A stretch of 64,000 nucleotides of DNA from Dromiciops gliroides (GCF_019393635.1 NC_057861.1:728552732-728616731), one strand, 5' to 3'; counted from the stretch's first letter, positions 12,164 to 24,210 are shown. Notes: a model not told the origin generated them from the sequence alone. Translations and numbers: made by a program.

Positions 12164-12332
12164 TGTGTGTGTGTGTATACATATGTACACATATGCATAC
12201 CCGCACATGTATACATATATACCTACACATACAAATATATACATGTATGTACATATGCACATATATAAATTATATTATATCTTATCCATAATAACATTAT
12301 ATATTATATATGTGTATATATATATATATATC
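12128..12332. repeat. (CA)n(GT)n and AT-rich alternating tract
   Basis: (CA)16 (12128-12160) directly followed by (GT)8, making an inverted repeat, then ATACATAT and TATATATA stretches to 12332. Confidence 0.95.
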
Positions 12333-12640
12333 CTTTTAAATGGATGTTGATATCAGGGTCTTTGTATAAAACTTCTAGAAAATTATAAGAAACTAAGTCA
12401 TAGAATCCAAATTGTTAAATTAGGGACCATCAAAGTCAGCTCCCTCACTTTTCACGTGGCATCTACTAAGTGTTATCTAGTACAGTAATTAGATGCCATC
12501 TCTGAGTCGGTTCTGCTTTTTAGAAAGAGAAAGTATCTTCAGAAGCCCACATGGCCACTAATTAATATGACTAATGAAGGCACCCTATGACAGCCTTCCA
12601 TCTTTGCAATGCCGCAGAAGCTCAAAAATGGGAAGGACCA

Positions 12641-12801
12641 GGGCAGCTAGGTGGCGCTGTGGATAAAGCACCAGCCCTGGAGTCAGGAGGATCTGAGTTC
12701 AAATCTGTCTGGCCTCAGACACTTGACACTTACTAGCTGTGTGAACCTGGGCAAGTCATTTAACCCTCATCGCCATGCAAAAAAAAAAAAAAAAGAAAAG
12801 A
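12641..12801 (+). mobile_element. WSINE1-type SINE
   Basis: Forward copy with a long A tail, flanked by aaatgggaaggacc and aaatgggaaagacc (one mismatch). Confidence 0.95.
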
Positions 12802-12975
12802 AAATGGGAAAGACCGCAGAACAACCATTCAACTTATACCTGAATCCTCTCTACTATATACAAACCTAGCCACCTAACATTTACTTGTATACCTCAACTG
12901 AGGGAACTCAACTGTTGATAAGAATCACTTAACAGATGCTTGTTGCCTTAATGGTTGGCTCCCATCCTACTTTTT

Positions 12976-13120
12976 TTTTTTTTTGGTGAGGCAATTGGGG
13001 TTAAGTGACTTGCCCAGGGTTACACAGCTAGTAAGTGTTAAGTGTCTGAGGCCAGATTTGAATTCAGGTCCTCCTGACTCCAGGGCCAGTGCTCTATCCA
13101 CTGTGCCACCCAGATGCCCC
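12976..13120 (-). mobile_element. WSINE1-type SINE
   Basis: Reverse-strand CAATTGCCTCAC copy with target duplication tcccatcctactttt (12960-12974 and 13121-13135). It sits next to an L3 remnant. Confidence 0.95.
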
Positions 13121-13135
13121 TCCCATCCTACTTTT

Positions 13136-13510
13136 AATGGTTCTAGTTGTTAGGAAATTTTTCCTTACATGGAGTCAAAATCTGCCTCTCTGAAACCTCC
13201 ATGCAGAGCTCTGAGCTCTGTACTCTAAGTCCAAGTGGAAGAATCCCTGTGATAGCTTTGGAAGTACTGGAAGATTATCCTCCTGTCTTTCTACGTTGTC
13301 TTTTCTCTAAGCTAAGCAGGATAGCTCCTTCCAACAATCTGTATATGGCATGTACTCCAAGGCCTTCCCCTCGTTACCCATCAGATGTTCTCTGGCTTCT
13401 CAATGTCCTTCCTAAAATGTCATACCCCAAATTAAGCGCAATACTCCAGATGTGGCATGACCAGGAAAGTATGATTGCATTTGTTTTCTTGGCCAACATA
13501 TGACATTATC
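13136..13510 (-). mobile_element. L3/CR1-type LINE remnant
   Basis: Antisense to the L3 pattern: tctctaagctaagcaggatagctcc, tcaatgtccttcctaaaatg and actccagatgtggcatgaccag appear in order. A 118-codon frame across it is incidental. Confidence 0.75.
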
Positions 13511-13549
13511 ACTTCATACTGAACTGGAGACAGATGGACAAAAACAGAG

Positions 13550-13611
13550 ATAAGGTGAGCCAGGGAGAGAGACAGAGAGAGACATGGAGAGCTGAGGAGA
13601 CAGACAGAAAG

Positions 13612-13650
<39 letters not shown>
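13550..13650. repeat. (GA)n microsatellite and purine tract
   Basis: Purine-rich lead-in then a pure (GA)19 run. Confidence 0.95.
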
Positions 13651-13653
<3 letters not shown>

Positions 13654-13689
13654 GCTAATTGTTCAGTCTTATTAGAATGATATTTGTTG

Positions 13690-13844
13690 GGACAGCTAGG
13701 TAGCACAGTGGATAGAGCACCAGCCCTGGAGTCAGGAGTACCTGAGTTCAAATCCGGCCTCAGACACTTAACACTTACTAGCTGTGTGACCCTGGGCAAG
13801 TCACTGAACCCCAATTGCCTCATTAAAAAAAAATAAACAAAACA
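13690..13844 (+). mobile_element. WSINE1-type SINE
   Basis: Forward CAATTGCCTCAT copy with a perfect 16-bp target duplication agaatgatatttgttg (13674-13689 and 13845-13860). Confidence 0.95.
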
Positions 13845-14229
13845 AGAATGATATTTGTTGTAGTCATTTACTCAGTCAGCTGAACACTGCAAAGAGGGAA
13901 GACTACTGTTAGTCTGGCCAGGACACATTTTGGGAACAGCTACTGGCAAAAGATGTGAAACAAATAGAAAGCAAACAAGGGGAAGAACGTTGCCTTTATC
14001 TGTGTTCTACCTTTAGTGCCCTCTACAACACATTTTCAGGATAATTGAGAATCCTTCTGTCACATACCAACATTAACCTAAATCTTAAAAAAAAGTCCAT
14101 TAAAATAATATTCTGAACTATTTTCTGAAATGTTTCACCATCTTGACATTTAGAGAACCCAAGGTGGGACTCCTTGGGATGAAATATACCAGCCAGAGTA
14201 CCATGAATGTACATACAGTTTCCTCCAGT

Positions 14230-14455
14230 GGGATAGAAACTCTGAGAGAAGGGACTGTTTCATTTGTTTCATTCCTAGCACTCACCACAGTGCTTGGCTG
14301 AGCTATTAAAGCTTAAAAGTGGGCTGAGATTTGGGGGCCACCCTGTAGCTGGTGCTTAATGCTTGTTGATTATTTGTTTATTTCTACCTTTGACTAATCT
14401 TGTACCTTGCATAGTACCAGGACTCAACAAATGCTTATTAAGTGATTGATTGGCA
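14230..14455 (+). mobile_element. L2 tail fragments
   Basis: Contains ctctgagagaagggactgtttc, cctagcactcaccacagtgcttgg and caacaaatgcttattaagtgattg. Confidence 0.6.
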
Positions 14456-14459
14456 TGGT

Positions 14460-15299
14460 CATAAGACATGTTTGAGTTGATCTTGGGTGAAATAAAGGTG
14501 CAGACAAAGCAGTTTCTAAGGTAACCAGGTTTCAAATGCTAAAGAGCAATAATTTTCAACAGACACATTCTATCAAAAAAGGACAAAATCACCGCTGCAA
14601 AGAGCCAACTCAATAAAGAGCTAGTTTCATCTGCAAATGTGGAGAGATAATTAGGAATAATATAATGGTGCCTTCAAGCTTAATGGGGAGTTCAGAGAAG
14701 AGAGAATATTCTCTCTCAACAGAGTCCTTTGAAAATACAGGAAAATCAGATATAAAACTATCCACATGGAGCTCTTTCATTGTGCAAAGCTGAGCATTAG
14801 TGCCCCCCCAAAAAAACTTCATAAATGATTCAACCTGGCATCCAGGTATTTGGCTAAATAGAATTAAACTTAAGTCCTTATGGAAGGGATGGAGACAAGG
14901 AGGACCTAGCCCATGAAAGCATATGATCCCAGGGTGGGCTGGTGCCAGAGAAGACATTGAAGGCAGCTAGCACACTCTGGGCCTAGAGCAGGAGAAAACT
15001 GATAGGCCTTGATCTAGGGCAAGCCACCTAGACTTTACCTCCAAAATAACTGTTAATTGAGAATTTGACCAAGTAATGAAAAATCAGACAGAAAATCAGG
15101 CTTTGGACACGGCCCTGTGACATATGCGCCAAAATACCCACCAATAATCCTTTTGCCTGAGCAAAAATTTCTATACTACAAAACTTTCTCATTTTAATTA
15201 ATAGATGCTTATGAATTTTGTTTATTTGGATTGGATCGGATTGCAAGACACTCTACTATACCGTGGAAATATAAGTTAGCAGCAAAAAAAAAAAAAAAA
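14460..15299. other. Intergenic, incidental 115-codon frame
   Basis: A 115-codon minus-strand frame (14610-14957) has no recognisable domain, no splice context and unremarkable composition. I treat it as non-coding. Confidence 0.5.
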
Positions 15300-15545
15300 A
15301 AGAAAGTCAGTCTCCAAAAGGAATTTCTATTCTGCTAGGGAGAAACAACATGTACAGAGACTAAATACATTGAGATATGTTCAAAATAGATAACAAAGTA
15401 ATAGGAATAATCCTAACATCTGTGGCATCCCAAAAGACCTAATGAATGAGGTAGAACTCATGCCAAAGGGGTTCCAAGAGGTAGAGATGGAAAATTCCAG
15501 CTATAGGGAAAAACCCCGGGCAAAGGCTGGAGTTGACAGATCATC
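15300..15545 (+). repeat. Old interspersed repeat, same type (3' part)
   Basis: Contains atttctattctgctagggag, catgtacagagactaaatac and gggcaaaggctggag. Confidence 0.5.
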
Positions 15546-15559
15546 ATGACATTGCCCAA

Positions 15560-17011
15560 TTAAGAAACATCTTGAAACAACATTGTTCAAAGGGAATAAC
15601 TCAAAGTGAACAATACACATGAAAGTCACCAGTCACTGCCTATTGTTCTCACACAAAGATATCAAAGCCTGGAACGCTTATTACTTTAGAGGATGGGGGT
15701 GGCATTAATCATTTGAGGCACAGGTTCACCACTGAAACTCACCAAACTAGCTGTTAACTCAAATCCTGCTAGGAAAAATACATCATCCCCAACAGACAAT
15801 GGAAAACTCTTCACTTGTGTTCTGAGATCAGTGACTGACTATTACAAAACCCTTGAAATAGTGCCTATTTTGACATTACTGTAACCTCCACCCATCTATG
15901 TGAAAATGGCTTTGAGATGTCTTCTGTATTCTTTTCTGGGACTAGAAAAAAAAAATCACTGCATTACCTTGCATTTGCTCTTAAAGTCATTAGCCCCCGA
16001 CAGCACTATCATTTAAGAAATTTATCATCAGCACTGTCCTTCGAACAATGTATTAGTACAATACATTATATGAGCACTTCACTATGATGATGTATTGCTC
16101 CATAGATGGCATCATCTGGGGAAGAATGGGTCTAAGAATAGATTTAGTCTAATGGCTGAAATATAAGGACATATATTTGCTGATGTTTGTCTGAAATAGG
16201 CCAGTATTTGTTGTTGCCCAAGTACTTAAAAAACTTATAAACATCAACAACTCTTCTGATGTGAAAAAAGCAACTCATTATAGTATCCAGTTCTCATTAT
16301 TACAAAAAGGGAGGTCTTCTAAAAAAAAATCACAGACTTGGTAAAGGGAGGAATAACTGAGCCTGATGATGAATTTCTACCCTGGCTTTCAAGAAAACTC
16401 TAATTTAGCCCACCTCTCAGCCACTTTAAATTTTTCAGTAGACTCTTCTCAGGAGAACATGGAGATTAACATCTGATATCTTCAAGGGTATAAGAACAAA
16501 AATGGAGTAACAATTAATTACTTCATACAAAATTCCAGCTTTCTACATGGCTGATGATACATATTTTCCCCCTGAGGTTAATCCTCCCATTTCCATTCTT
16601 CAAAGTCTAGAGTTCTGTCTTTACTTCTACTTTGCTTAAATGGGAAGAAAATATTTTAGTTACCAACTTGAATAAATCACCATGGGCATAAAATACAAGA
16701 AAATTATAGTAAGTGAAAATGCCCTGATTCATATCAGACTCAACAAGGCCACAGATGTCAACTTCCCTGGTTTAGATTTCTCACATCAACACCTTCCCAA
16801 TACTATGATTCATGAACTGTCCACATTTTGGGCCCAATGCTGCTATGAGTTTTCTCTTCTGTCCTTTTAATCCTGAACTTGCCAAGTAGGAGACCCTAAT
16901 GTAACCTGATATCATAAGAGAATGTGTTGCCCCCATCCCTTCATCCTTCCCTCAATCACTATCCTCTTTGCTCAAAGGAAAATTGGGCAACTGAAGGTTG
17001 GTAATTAATGG

Positions 17012-17012
<1 letters not shown>
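15560..17012. other. Intergenic, SINE-free 1.4 kb
   Basis: Unique AT-rich sequence; candidate site for conserved non-coding DNA only because young repeats are absent. Confidence 0.4.

Positions 17013-17046
<34 letters not shown>
17013..17046. repeat. (TG)n microsatellite
   Basis: About 17 TG units. Confidence 0.97.
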
Positions 17047-17047
<1 letters not shown>

Positions 17048-17465
17048 AATTCCACAATTATATCAAATTAATGTCCGGTTTTTTCAAGTGTTTTCACCTG
17101 CCAAATAACTGAACGAGTAAGGTGGTAAGCTCAGATGGCATGGGTTAGTTTCAGGTTCTTTCCACCAACATTAATCTCCAAGGAGAGAGAAATAGAGAGT
17201 CCTTCAGAGTTTCCCAGAAAATAACACTTCAATCATGTTGTATGATCATACCAAACCCATTACTTTTCCTCCCACAGGATGCTGTGGAGGAGGGAAAAAA
17301 ATCCCTTGTCTAGACCACTTGTCCGTGGTCACCAGAGACTTTATACTGTTTCAATATCCCCCAAGTCTTTTACGTCTCAGACTATGACTTGAAAATGTTT
17401 CATTTTTGTTATTAGAGCCTCTCTAACCTCCAGAACATAGGATTTCAGTTGTACTGTTGCTTTTT

Positions 17466-17500
17466 GGAAGGAAGGAAGGAAGGAGGGAGAGAGGGAGGGA
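17466..17500. repeat. (GGAA)n purine tract
   Basis: Five GGAA units then GGGA/GAGG. Confidence 0.9.
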
Positions 17501-17699
17501 ACAAAAGGAAAATAAAGGTGACAAAAGGGAGAAAAGGATTCTCTGGAGATTGAAATTGCCTGTGATTTGTGGCTGAATTTCTTCTCATTAAACGTTTTGT
17601 TTTTATTTGTTTCAAACAAATGTCATCCATTAGTATAGGGAACATATTCAGTGAAAACTTTACATTGATCAAAATCAGTAAGTAACCTGTTTCTAATTT

Positions 17700-17840
17700 A
17701 TATCCTTAGAGAGTTTGCTGGACACCGCAAAACTGAATGAGTTGCTTATAGAAACTACAATACTATTTGTCAGGGGCAGGATTTGAACCCAAATCTTTCT
17801 GGCATCAAGGCTTGGCTTCTCTTCACAATGTGACCTCCTA
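17700..17840 (-). mobile_element. MIR fragment
   Basis: Reverse MIR: gcaggatttgaacccaaatctttctgg. Confidence 0.6.
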
Positions 17841-18364
17841 CTTTAAAGGAATGAAAATGCAAAGTGTGAGGACTCCCCATTGGGTTTGATAATTATTCAA
17901 GAAGAGTTACCATTCTTAACTCCTCTAAGATATTAACCTATCCACTATTCAAATGATTATTCCTTGCCACTTATTTCCCCCTTTCCTATTTTCTTCTCTC
18001 AAATTCTTTGCAATATAATTAAATGTATTCAGAGTCAAAGTTTTGTTGTTGCTTGATTTAATTATAAAATGAGCTGAATTTTTACCCCTGACAAAAGTAA
18101 CACCAGGATCCTTTACAAAGCCAGGCTTTCTCCACCCTCTCCATTAAGACTCATCAGAGCCTTCACCTGCTCTCTATCACCTAATTTGAAATTTGAAGAT
18201 TTAATGTTTCCATAAGAATCCCTCTGGGCCAGATATTGCTTATGAGGTCTTAAATAAGAGGATTTATCCACTTGACTTTCAATTTAAAATAAACAGCATA
18301 GAATAAATATGTGATCAAATTTTATGATAATAATCATCTGAATAGCAATAGTTTATATACATTT

Positions 18365-18580
18365 TTTAAGAGTTTGAAAATTACTTTATACACATTATCT
18401 TAATTGTCACAATACCCCTACACAGAAAGGGCCGTGATTTTCAGTGTTTTACAGATGAATACAAGGAGGCTCACAAGCATTAAATGACTTACCTGCGGTC
18501 ACATAGTTAATAAGTATCTCAAAAGGAATTTGAACCCAGGTTTTGCTGACTCCAAGTACAATGCTCTATCATTAAGCCAA
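18365..18580 (-). mobile_element. MIR
   Basis: Reverse MIR: tacacattatcttaattgtcac, ttacagatgaatacaagg, gcggtcacatagttaataag. Confidence 0.7.
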
Positions 18581-18749
18581 AATAAAGTCATGTAAATAAA
18601 ATCATTAGAACAAAGGAAATCAAATGCAATCAATTTTATCACTATTTTAAGTAATAAGTAATAAAAAGGATATGAATAAAATAAAATCACACAGCAAAAG
18701 TTCTAATAAGTATTTTAAAATAAATAATAAATAGAATAGTATTAATTAG

Positions 18750-18955
18750 ACAGTCTTCTATAGTAGAAATATAGATTTGAAGTCTAAGGACCTCAGTTCA
18801 AACCCTGATCTGTCAATTACCACCTCTTATAACCTTGGAAAAGTCATTTAATCCTCTAAGCCTCAGTTTCTCCATCTGTACAATGAGTAGATTGGACTAA
18901 ATGGTATCTAAGACCCTTCCAGGTCTAAATCTACCATCCTTTAAACCTATGAAAT
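18750..18955 (+). mobile_element. MIR
   Basis: Forward MIR: agtcatttaatcctctaagcctcagtttctcc, tgagtagattggactaaatgg. Confidence 0.75.
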
Positions 18956-19164
18956 AACATATAATAAAATTATATGATAAGGATAGTTTGCATTTATAAA
19001 GCACTAAGATCTTCAAACTTCCTTACAAATATTACCTCATTTTATCAATAATAGGTACTTACAAATGACAAAATACATTTCTGTGTATCCAGACCTGTAA
19101 TTTAATTGGTGAAGAGACACCCCACCCCCAACAATTCAAATATGAACTAATTTGTAAGTTCTAG

Positions 19165-19300
19165 CCCTAGAAAATTGCCTGGGGCATTTGAAAAGTTAAG
19201 TGACTTACCCAGGGTCACACAGCTGGTATGTGTCAGAGGCAGGACTTGAACCCCAGTGTTCCTGACCCTAAAGCCAACTCTCTATTCACTAAGTCATAAA
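19165..19300 (-). mobile_element. MIR
   Basis: Reverse MIR: gtgacttacccagggtcacacagctgg, ggcaggacttgaacccc. Confidence 0.75.
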
Positions 19301-19336
19301 TAAAGTTAATTACTTGGGATAAAATCTTATAAGTGT

Positions 19337-19503
19337 GGGGGGCAGCTAGGTGGTACAGTGGATAAAGCACTGGCCCTGGATTCAGGAAGACCTGAGTTCA
19401 AATCCAGCCTCAGACACTTGATACTTACTAGCTGTGTGACCCTGGACAAATCACTTAACCCTCATTGCCCTGCAAAAACCAAAAATTAATAAAGAAAAAA
19501 ATT
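19337..19503 (+). mobile_element. WSINE1-type SINE
   Basis: Forward CATTGCCCTGC copy; flanks ttataagtgt and ttataatgtgt look like a decayed target duplication. A MAR1 tail follows directly. Confidence 0.93.
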
Positions 19504-19510
19504 ATTATAA

Positions 19511-19660
19511 TGTGTGACCTTGGGCAAGTCACTTCACCCTGTTTGCCTCAGTTCCCTCATCTGTAAAATGAGCCAGAGAAGGAAATGGCAAACCATTCCA
19601 ATATTTTTGCCAAGAAAACCCCAAATAGGGTCATGAGGAGACAGACACAACTGAACAATA
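19511..19660 (+). mobile_element. MAR1-type CORE-SINE, 3' part
   Basis: Contains the marsupial MAR1 hallmarks: cctcatctgtaaaatgag, ggaaatggcaaaccattcc, ttgccaagaaaacccc and acacaactgaac. Confidence 0.85.
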
Positions 19661-19817
19661 AACTGTATAAATATTGACTAGCAAATAGAATAAGCAGGTT
19701 AGGAAAAATAAATGAAACATGATACTACATTAATGACACACTATGTTATGGAAACTAGGAACAGGCATGCTTATGACTTTTCCAATCAATCAGCAAGTAT
19801 TTCTTGAAAGTCTATTG

Positions 19818-20525
19818 GGGCAGGGGGCATCTAGGAGGTGCAGTGGATAAAGCACTGACCCTGGATTCAGGAGGACCTGAGTTCAAATCTGACCTCAGAT
19901 ACTTGATACTTATTAGCTGTGTGACCCTGGGCAAGTCACTTGTGATGTTTAAAATCTATATTGTGTGATCACCTTAAATTAAAAATCTTCAGTACCAGTC
20001 TTTGGGCATTAAACATTTATTAAAGCATACAGATATTTACAAGGAGTTCAGAAAGTTAAGAAAAAGAAGTCCTACCTAGCCTAGAGTTCCAGCCTGGTTG
20101 GGTTCTTCCTCACAAGCCAGTTTTAATCAGGAACTCTCCAGCAAGCTGATTGTGGAAGCTTTTTATAGGTCTGGAACAGAGGCGGTCCTTACACACTGCT
20201 TCAAGGTGATTGGTTGCTGTCCTCCAAATCCATTGGCTTTGAAGGTGTTCTCAAATTGAGTTCACAGTCTAGTTTCTGAGAACAATACCTTCTTAAGGGC
20301 TAGCCAGGTGTGATTACAATCCAGTTAACTTGAAGTAGGCTTAATCAGCAGTTAATCACTCTCACTTGATTTCAATCAGTATAGATTAATGTCCAGGTGG
20401 GTCTTTGAGTATCTGCTAAATCCCATTATTTCATCACACACTTAACCCTCATTGCCCCTCAAAAAGAAAAGAAAAGAAAAGGAAAAGAAAGGAAAAGAAA
20501 AGAAAAAAGAAAAGAAAGAAAAAAA
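19818..20525 (+). mobile_element. WSINE1-type SINE split by an LTR
   Basis: 5' part at 19818-19940 and 3' end plus a purine-rich AAAAG tail at 20439-20525, separated by a 498-bp LTR. The whole is flanked by its own target duplication aaagtctattg (19807-19817 and 20526-20536), so the SINE inserted first and the LTR later. Confidence 0.93.
19941..20438 (-). mobile_element. Solo LTR, ERV1-like, inside a SINE
   Basis: A 498-bp block with tgtgat...atcaca termini (TG/CA) flanked by the 4-bp direct repeat CACT (19937-19940 and 20439-20442), splitting a WSINE1 exactly. A minus-strand AATAAA lies near 20012. A 4-bp duplication is typical of gammaretrovirus-like (class I) elements. No internal retroviral sequence is present, so it is a solo LTR. 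Confidence 0.85.
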
Positions 20526-20741
20526 AAAGTCTATTGTGGGTCCAGCACTATGCTGAGCAGGGGAAGGGGGAAGAGGGGATACAAAAATACAAGAGAAATA
20601 TTCCCCATCCTATACCACTAAACCTTATTCATCCTCAAACACCAAGCTCAACTTCAATTTAACTCAACAATTCCATTCGGTTCAATTCAATTCAATGCAA
20701 GAAATTAATTGCAATTCAACATCCATTTATTATACACTTAA

Positions 20742-20977
20742 TAGGGAAAGTTAGGTGCTGCCATACATAGAATGCCAGGCCTGGAGTCAAGAGGGCCTGA
20801 GTTCAAATCTGGCCTCAGACACTTCCTAGCTGTGTGACCCTGGGCAAGTCACCTAACCCTGTTTGCCTCAGTTTCCCCATCTGTAAAATGAGCTAAAGAA
20901 GGAAATGTCAAACCCCTCCCAAAAGGGGTCACAAAAATTTGGACACAACTAAAAATGACTCAACAACAACAACAAAT
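20742..20977 (+). mobile_element. MAR1-type CORE-SINE
   Basis: Near full-length: tRNA-like head, CORE region, cctcagtttccccatctg, ggggtcac and a (CAA)n tail. Confidence 0.88.
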
Positions 20978-21029
20978 TATGAGCAAAACTCTGGGAATCC
21001 CTCAAAGAGCTGATATTCTATTTACAATA

Positions 21030-21180
21030 AAATCCCTGTTTGCTTATTTACTTGCTGTGGGATCTTAGGCAAGTCATTTTAAATTCTCAAAGCATCAAAT
21101 TCCTCATCTGTGAAACAGGGATGATAATATTATTTAGACCACCTAACTACCTACCTTCAGAGGTTGCTGTGAACAAGAAC
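21030..21180 (+). mobile_element. MIR
   Basis: Forward MIR: gctgtgggatcttaggcaagtc, cctcatctgtgaaacagggatg, gaggttgctgtgaac. Confidence 0.7.
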
Positions 21181-21257
21181 CATTGTTCAGGCCAGTAAGC
21201 AGTCTCGCTTGCATAGAACAGTAGCAAATGATGAGAAATAAGATTGGCCAGCTACAG

Positions 21258-21302
21258 TCATTTTTCAGTTGCGTCAGAATCTTCATGACCCCATTTAGGG
21301 TT
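21258..21302 (-). mobile_element. MAR1 3' fragment
   Basis: Reverse fragment reading tcatgaccccatttagggtt, joined to a truncated WSINE1. Confidence 0.65.
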
Positions 21303-21455
21303 CAGGAGTCAGGAATTTTGGAGTCAGGAGGACCTGAGTTCAAATCCAGCCTCAGACACTTAACACTTACTAGCTGTGTTACCCTAGGCAAGTCACTTAA
21401 CCCCAATTGCCTCACCAAAAAAAAAAAAAAAATTAATTAATTAATTAAAAAAAAA
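21303..21455 (+). mobile_element. WSINE1-type SINE, 5'-truncated
   Basis: Lacks the head and starts near ggagtcaggagg; ends CAATTGCCTCACC followed by A and TTAA repeats. It abuts a reverse MAR1 fragment. Confidence 0.9.
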
Positions 21456-22174
21456 AAAACAGTTACACAGAGGCTAGACAACTACTTCTCAGGTTTGTTA
21501 TAGTGGGGCTTCCTTTAGTGTCTGAGTTGGCTAGCTGGGACTAGATGGACAATGAGATCCCCACCCCTAACTCTCAATTACTGTAATTCCAATATGGCAA
21601 GACTGAATAGAAAATGAGTAGTTGGGGAGAAAAAAGGAGCAGATTTGGGAAAAAAAAGAAAAAGATGAACCTAATTTGGTATTTATGAAATTGAGGTAGT
21701 TGCAAACAAAGAATTTATCAACCACCCACTCTGTACCAGTCCTGATTCTAGCTGCTGGGATTCAAAAGGCAAAACTGAAATAATCCTGACTTCAGAAAAA
21801 ACCTTCAGCTCTAGATATATAACCCTACAGTACGACCTTATGTATGTGTATAAACCACATGATATGGCCCATTACAGTGTACTACAGTGCAGATTGAAGC
21901 TAAGGTTTGGTTCTATGAACTTTACACTTCACTCAATTCAATGATGTGAAAAGACCTACTCAGTTTTTCTCCTGATACCTTTGTCTTAATAATCTTCTTG
22001 CCTATGACAAATTTCATTAAAATCTATTTGGCTTCTTTTTCCCCAGTGGAGAAAATATCTCATATGTCAGCTACCATTTTATTTCAAGATGGCAGACTCA
22101 ACTACAGACTAATTTTGACACATACTTCAGTTTTCTCTAAAAATGTATCAAATATAGTCCTAGTGATAAGAGTT

Positions 22175-22345
22175 AGGGAGTTTCAGGGCTAATAAGAATT
22201 AAAGAAGTCATCTAGTCAAATCCATCTTTTTACTGATAGGAAAACTGGCATTCAGAAAGAAATGTCTTGCCCAAGGCTAGGCAGGAAATCTGTGGGAGCC
22301 AACCCTAGAACTAGGATGCCTGCCTCTCAGTTGATCAGGCCATTC
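22175..22345 (-). mobile_element. MIR fragment
   Basis: Reverse MIR: gaaatgtcttgcccaaggctag and preceding tctagtcaaatcca. Confidence 0.6.
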
Positions 22346-23514
22346 ATTGTTCCTTCCACCATTTCACGTTGAATGAGTAAGCTCCTGTAATGTTATGATA
22401 GAATTTCAAAAACTAAACAATACGTACAAATCTGAGAGAATGAGTCTAAATGGGGGCCTGATTCATTAGGTTAATTACAAATAAAATATGGAATTTATGA
22501 ATCATTTTGGAGCCCTGTAGATATTCCTGTCAGAAAAGCCATGTTCCCCCTCAGTAACTCCCAACAAAAACACAAGGAATACTAAGAAAACAGTGAGTAA
22601 TAGATCTATAAGATTTCTTTCTTTCTACCCTCTTTTCCTATTATTTCACTGTAATAGCCCTTAATGAATCTAAACTGTGAGCATCACAGGGAGACAAATA
22701 GGGACGAATCTGAGCCCTTAAAAATCACCAAAGAAAATCAAGCCATCGATATCGTTGTACATTCCAAATGCAGATCAAGGACGACATATTGTCGGAAGAA
22801 CTTAATTTTTAGGAAGGAAAGAACAAAAGGTCTTCCTTGTTAATTCCTTGCCTTCTAGCAAGAACACCTACTTCTCAGCAGGGGCCTCGAAAAATGTGTC
22901 ACCTCACCATCTCCCCTTTGGGTGACTCCATCGGTTTAGATCTTGAAGTCTTTCTTCTCCTTGACAGGAACTATTCCTTTAAAAAAAAATGGTGAAATAG
23001 GTCTCACAGATTTCTTTGAAAATAATTACAAAAAGGATTTGCTTTCAGGCTGACTCCATGAAGAACAATGAGCCACGGTTGCAAGCGAGTTTTCAAGTCA
23101 AAATTTTAGCATCCAAAAAAAGAGGTTTAGGTGTATGCTTTTTAAAAAGTCATATTAATTGAAGCAATCTATGGCCCAACTGTTGTAATGATCAAAAATT
23201 ATCCAGAAATAAGACAGTGTTTCAAACTGGAGATATTTTTTCTCTGAACTCCACCAAAATATGGTGGACAGCTGGAACAGTTTCACCAAAATTGAGATTT
23301 TTGTCTCGAATGGTAGTTAATTACAAAATATTTTTGATAATATTATATTCTTTTGGTTTTAAATTGAATTAGGTCTAATCTACTTAATCCAAACAGTGCT
23401 TAACTGATCAAGCTCGGCTTTGTCTGATATTCCCTGCTTCCCCACACACAAACTCACATATACATACAACCTCTATAATATTTCCCACGTTCCTTCCTGG
23501 AAAATCATTTTCCT
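22346..23514. other. Intergenic, SINE-free 1.1 kb
   Basis: Unique stretch with a few retained CpGs (catcgatatcgttg near 22744, gacgacatattgtcgg near 22779). No gene seen. Confidence 0.4.
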
Positions 23515-23665
23515 CAAATCTTAGAGCTGGAAAGGACTTTAGAGGGCATCTAGTTTAATATGTACAAAAAGAAGAGTCCCCTTTACATTATGCAAAGACC
23601 TTTAGTGAGGGGAAAGCTCATCACCTCCAGAGCTAGGCTAGTCTATTTTTAGATAGCTTTAGGAG
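23515..23665 (-). mobile_element. L3/CR1-type LINE fragment
   Basis: Contains gaaaggactttagagggcatctag and agtgaggggaaagctcatcacctcc, as in reverse L3 remnants. Confidence 0.5.
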
Positions 23666-23699
23666 AAAAGATTTTTTTTTTACATTAACCTCAATATAA

Positions 23700-23890
23700 A
23701 GAATGAGGCAGCAAGGTTATGTAATGAACAGAGCGCTGGGTCTGGAGTTAGAACTACTTGAGTTCAAATCTGGTTTCAGATACTACTAACTGTGTGACCC
23801 TAAGCAAGTCACTTAAGCTCCATCTGCTCAATTTCTTCAAATGTAAAATGGGTGTAGTAACAGCACCTACCTTCCAGACTTCTTGCGAAA
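23700..23890 (+). mobile_element. MIR
   Basis: Forward SINE: gagttcaaatctggtttcag, gtgtgaccctaagcaagtc, aaatgtaaaatgggtgtag. Confidence 0.75.
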
Positions 23891-23899
23891 ATCAAACAA

Positions 23900-24031
23900 G
23901 GGAGGCAGCTAGGTGGCACAGTAGGTAAAGCACCGGCCCTGGATTCAGGAGGACCTGAGTTCAAATCCATCCTCAAACACTTGACACTTATTAACTGTGT
24001 GACCCTGGACAAGTTACTTAACACTCATTTT
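23900..24031 (+). mobile_element. WSINE1-type SINE with GATA tail
   Basis: Forward copy ending ...cactcattt and running straight into a (GATA)n microsatellite in place of the A tail. Confidence 0.93.
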
Positions 24032-24109
<78 letters not shown>

Positions 24110-24210
24110 GATATATACATACTTATATAGATATAGATATATACATGTATGTATATATACATACATATATGTGTACATACATGTGTATATATACATATAT
24201 ATGAAGAGAG
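24032..24210. repeat. (GATA)n with TA/CATA extension
   Basis: About 19 perfect GATA units (24032-24109) growing from a SINE tail, then ATATACATAC-type repeats. Confidence 0.97.

Noticed and set aside
14610..14957. 115-codon minus-strand frame
   Set aside because: No recognisable domain, no exon signals and no supporting context.
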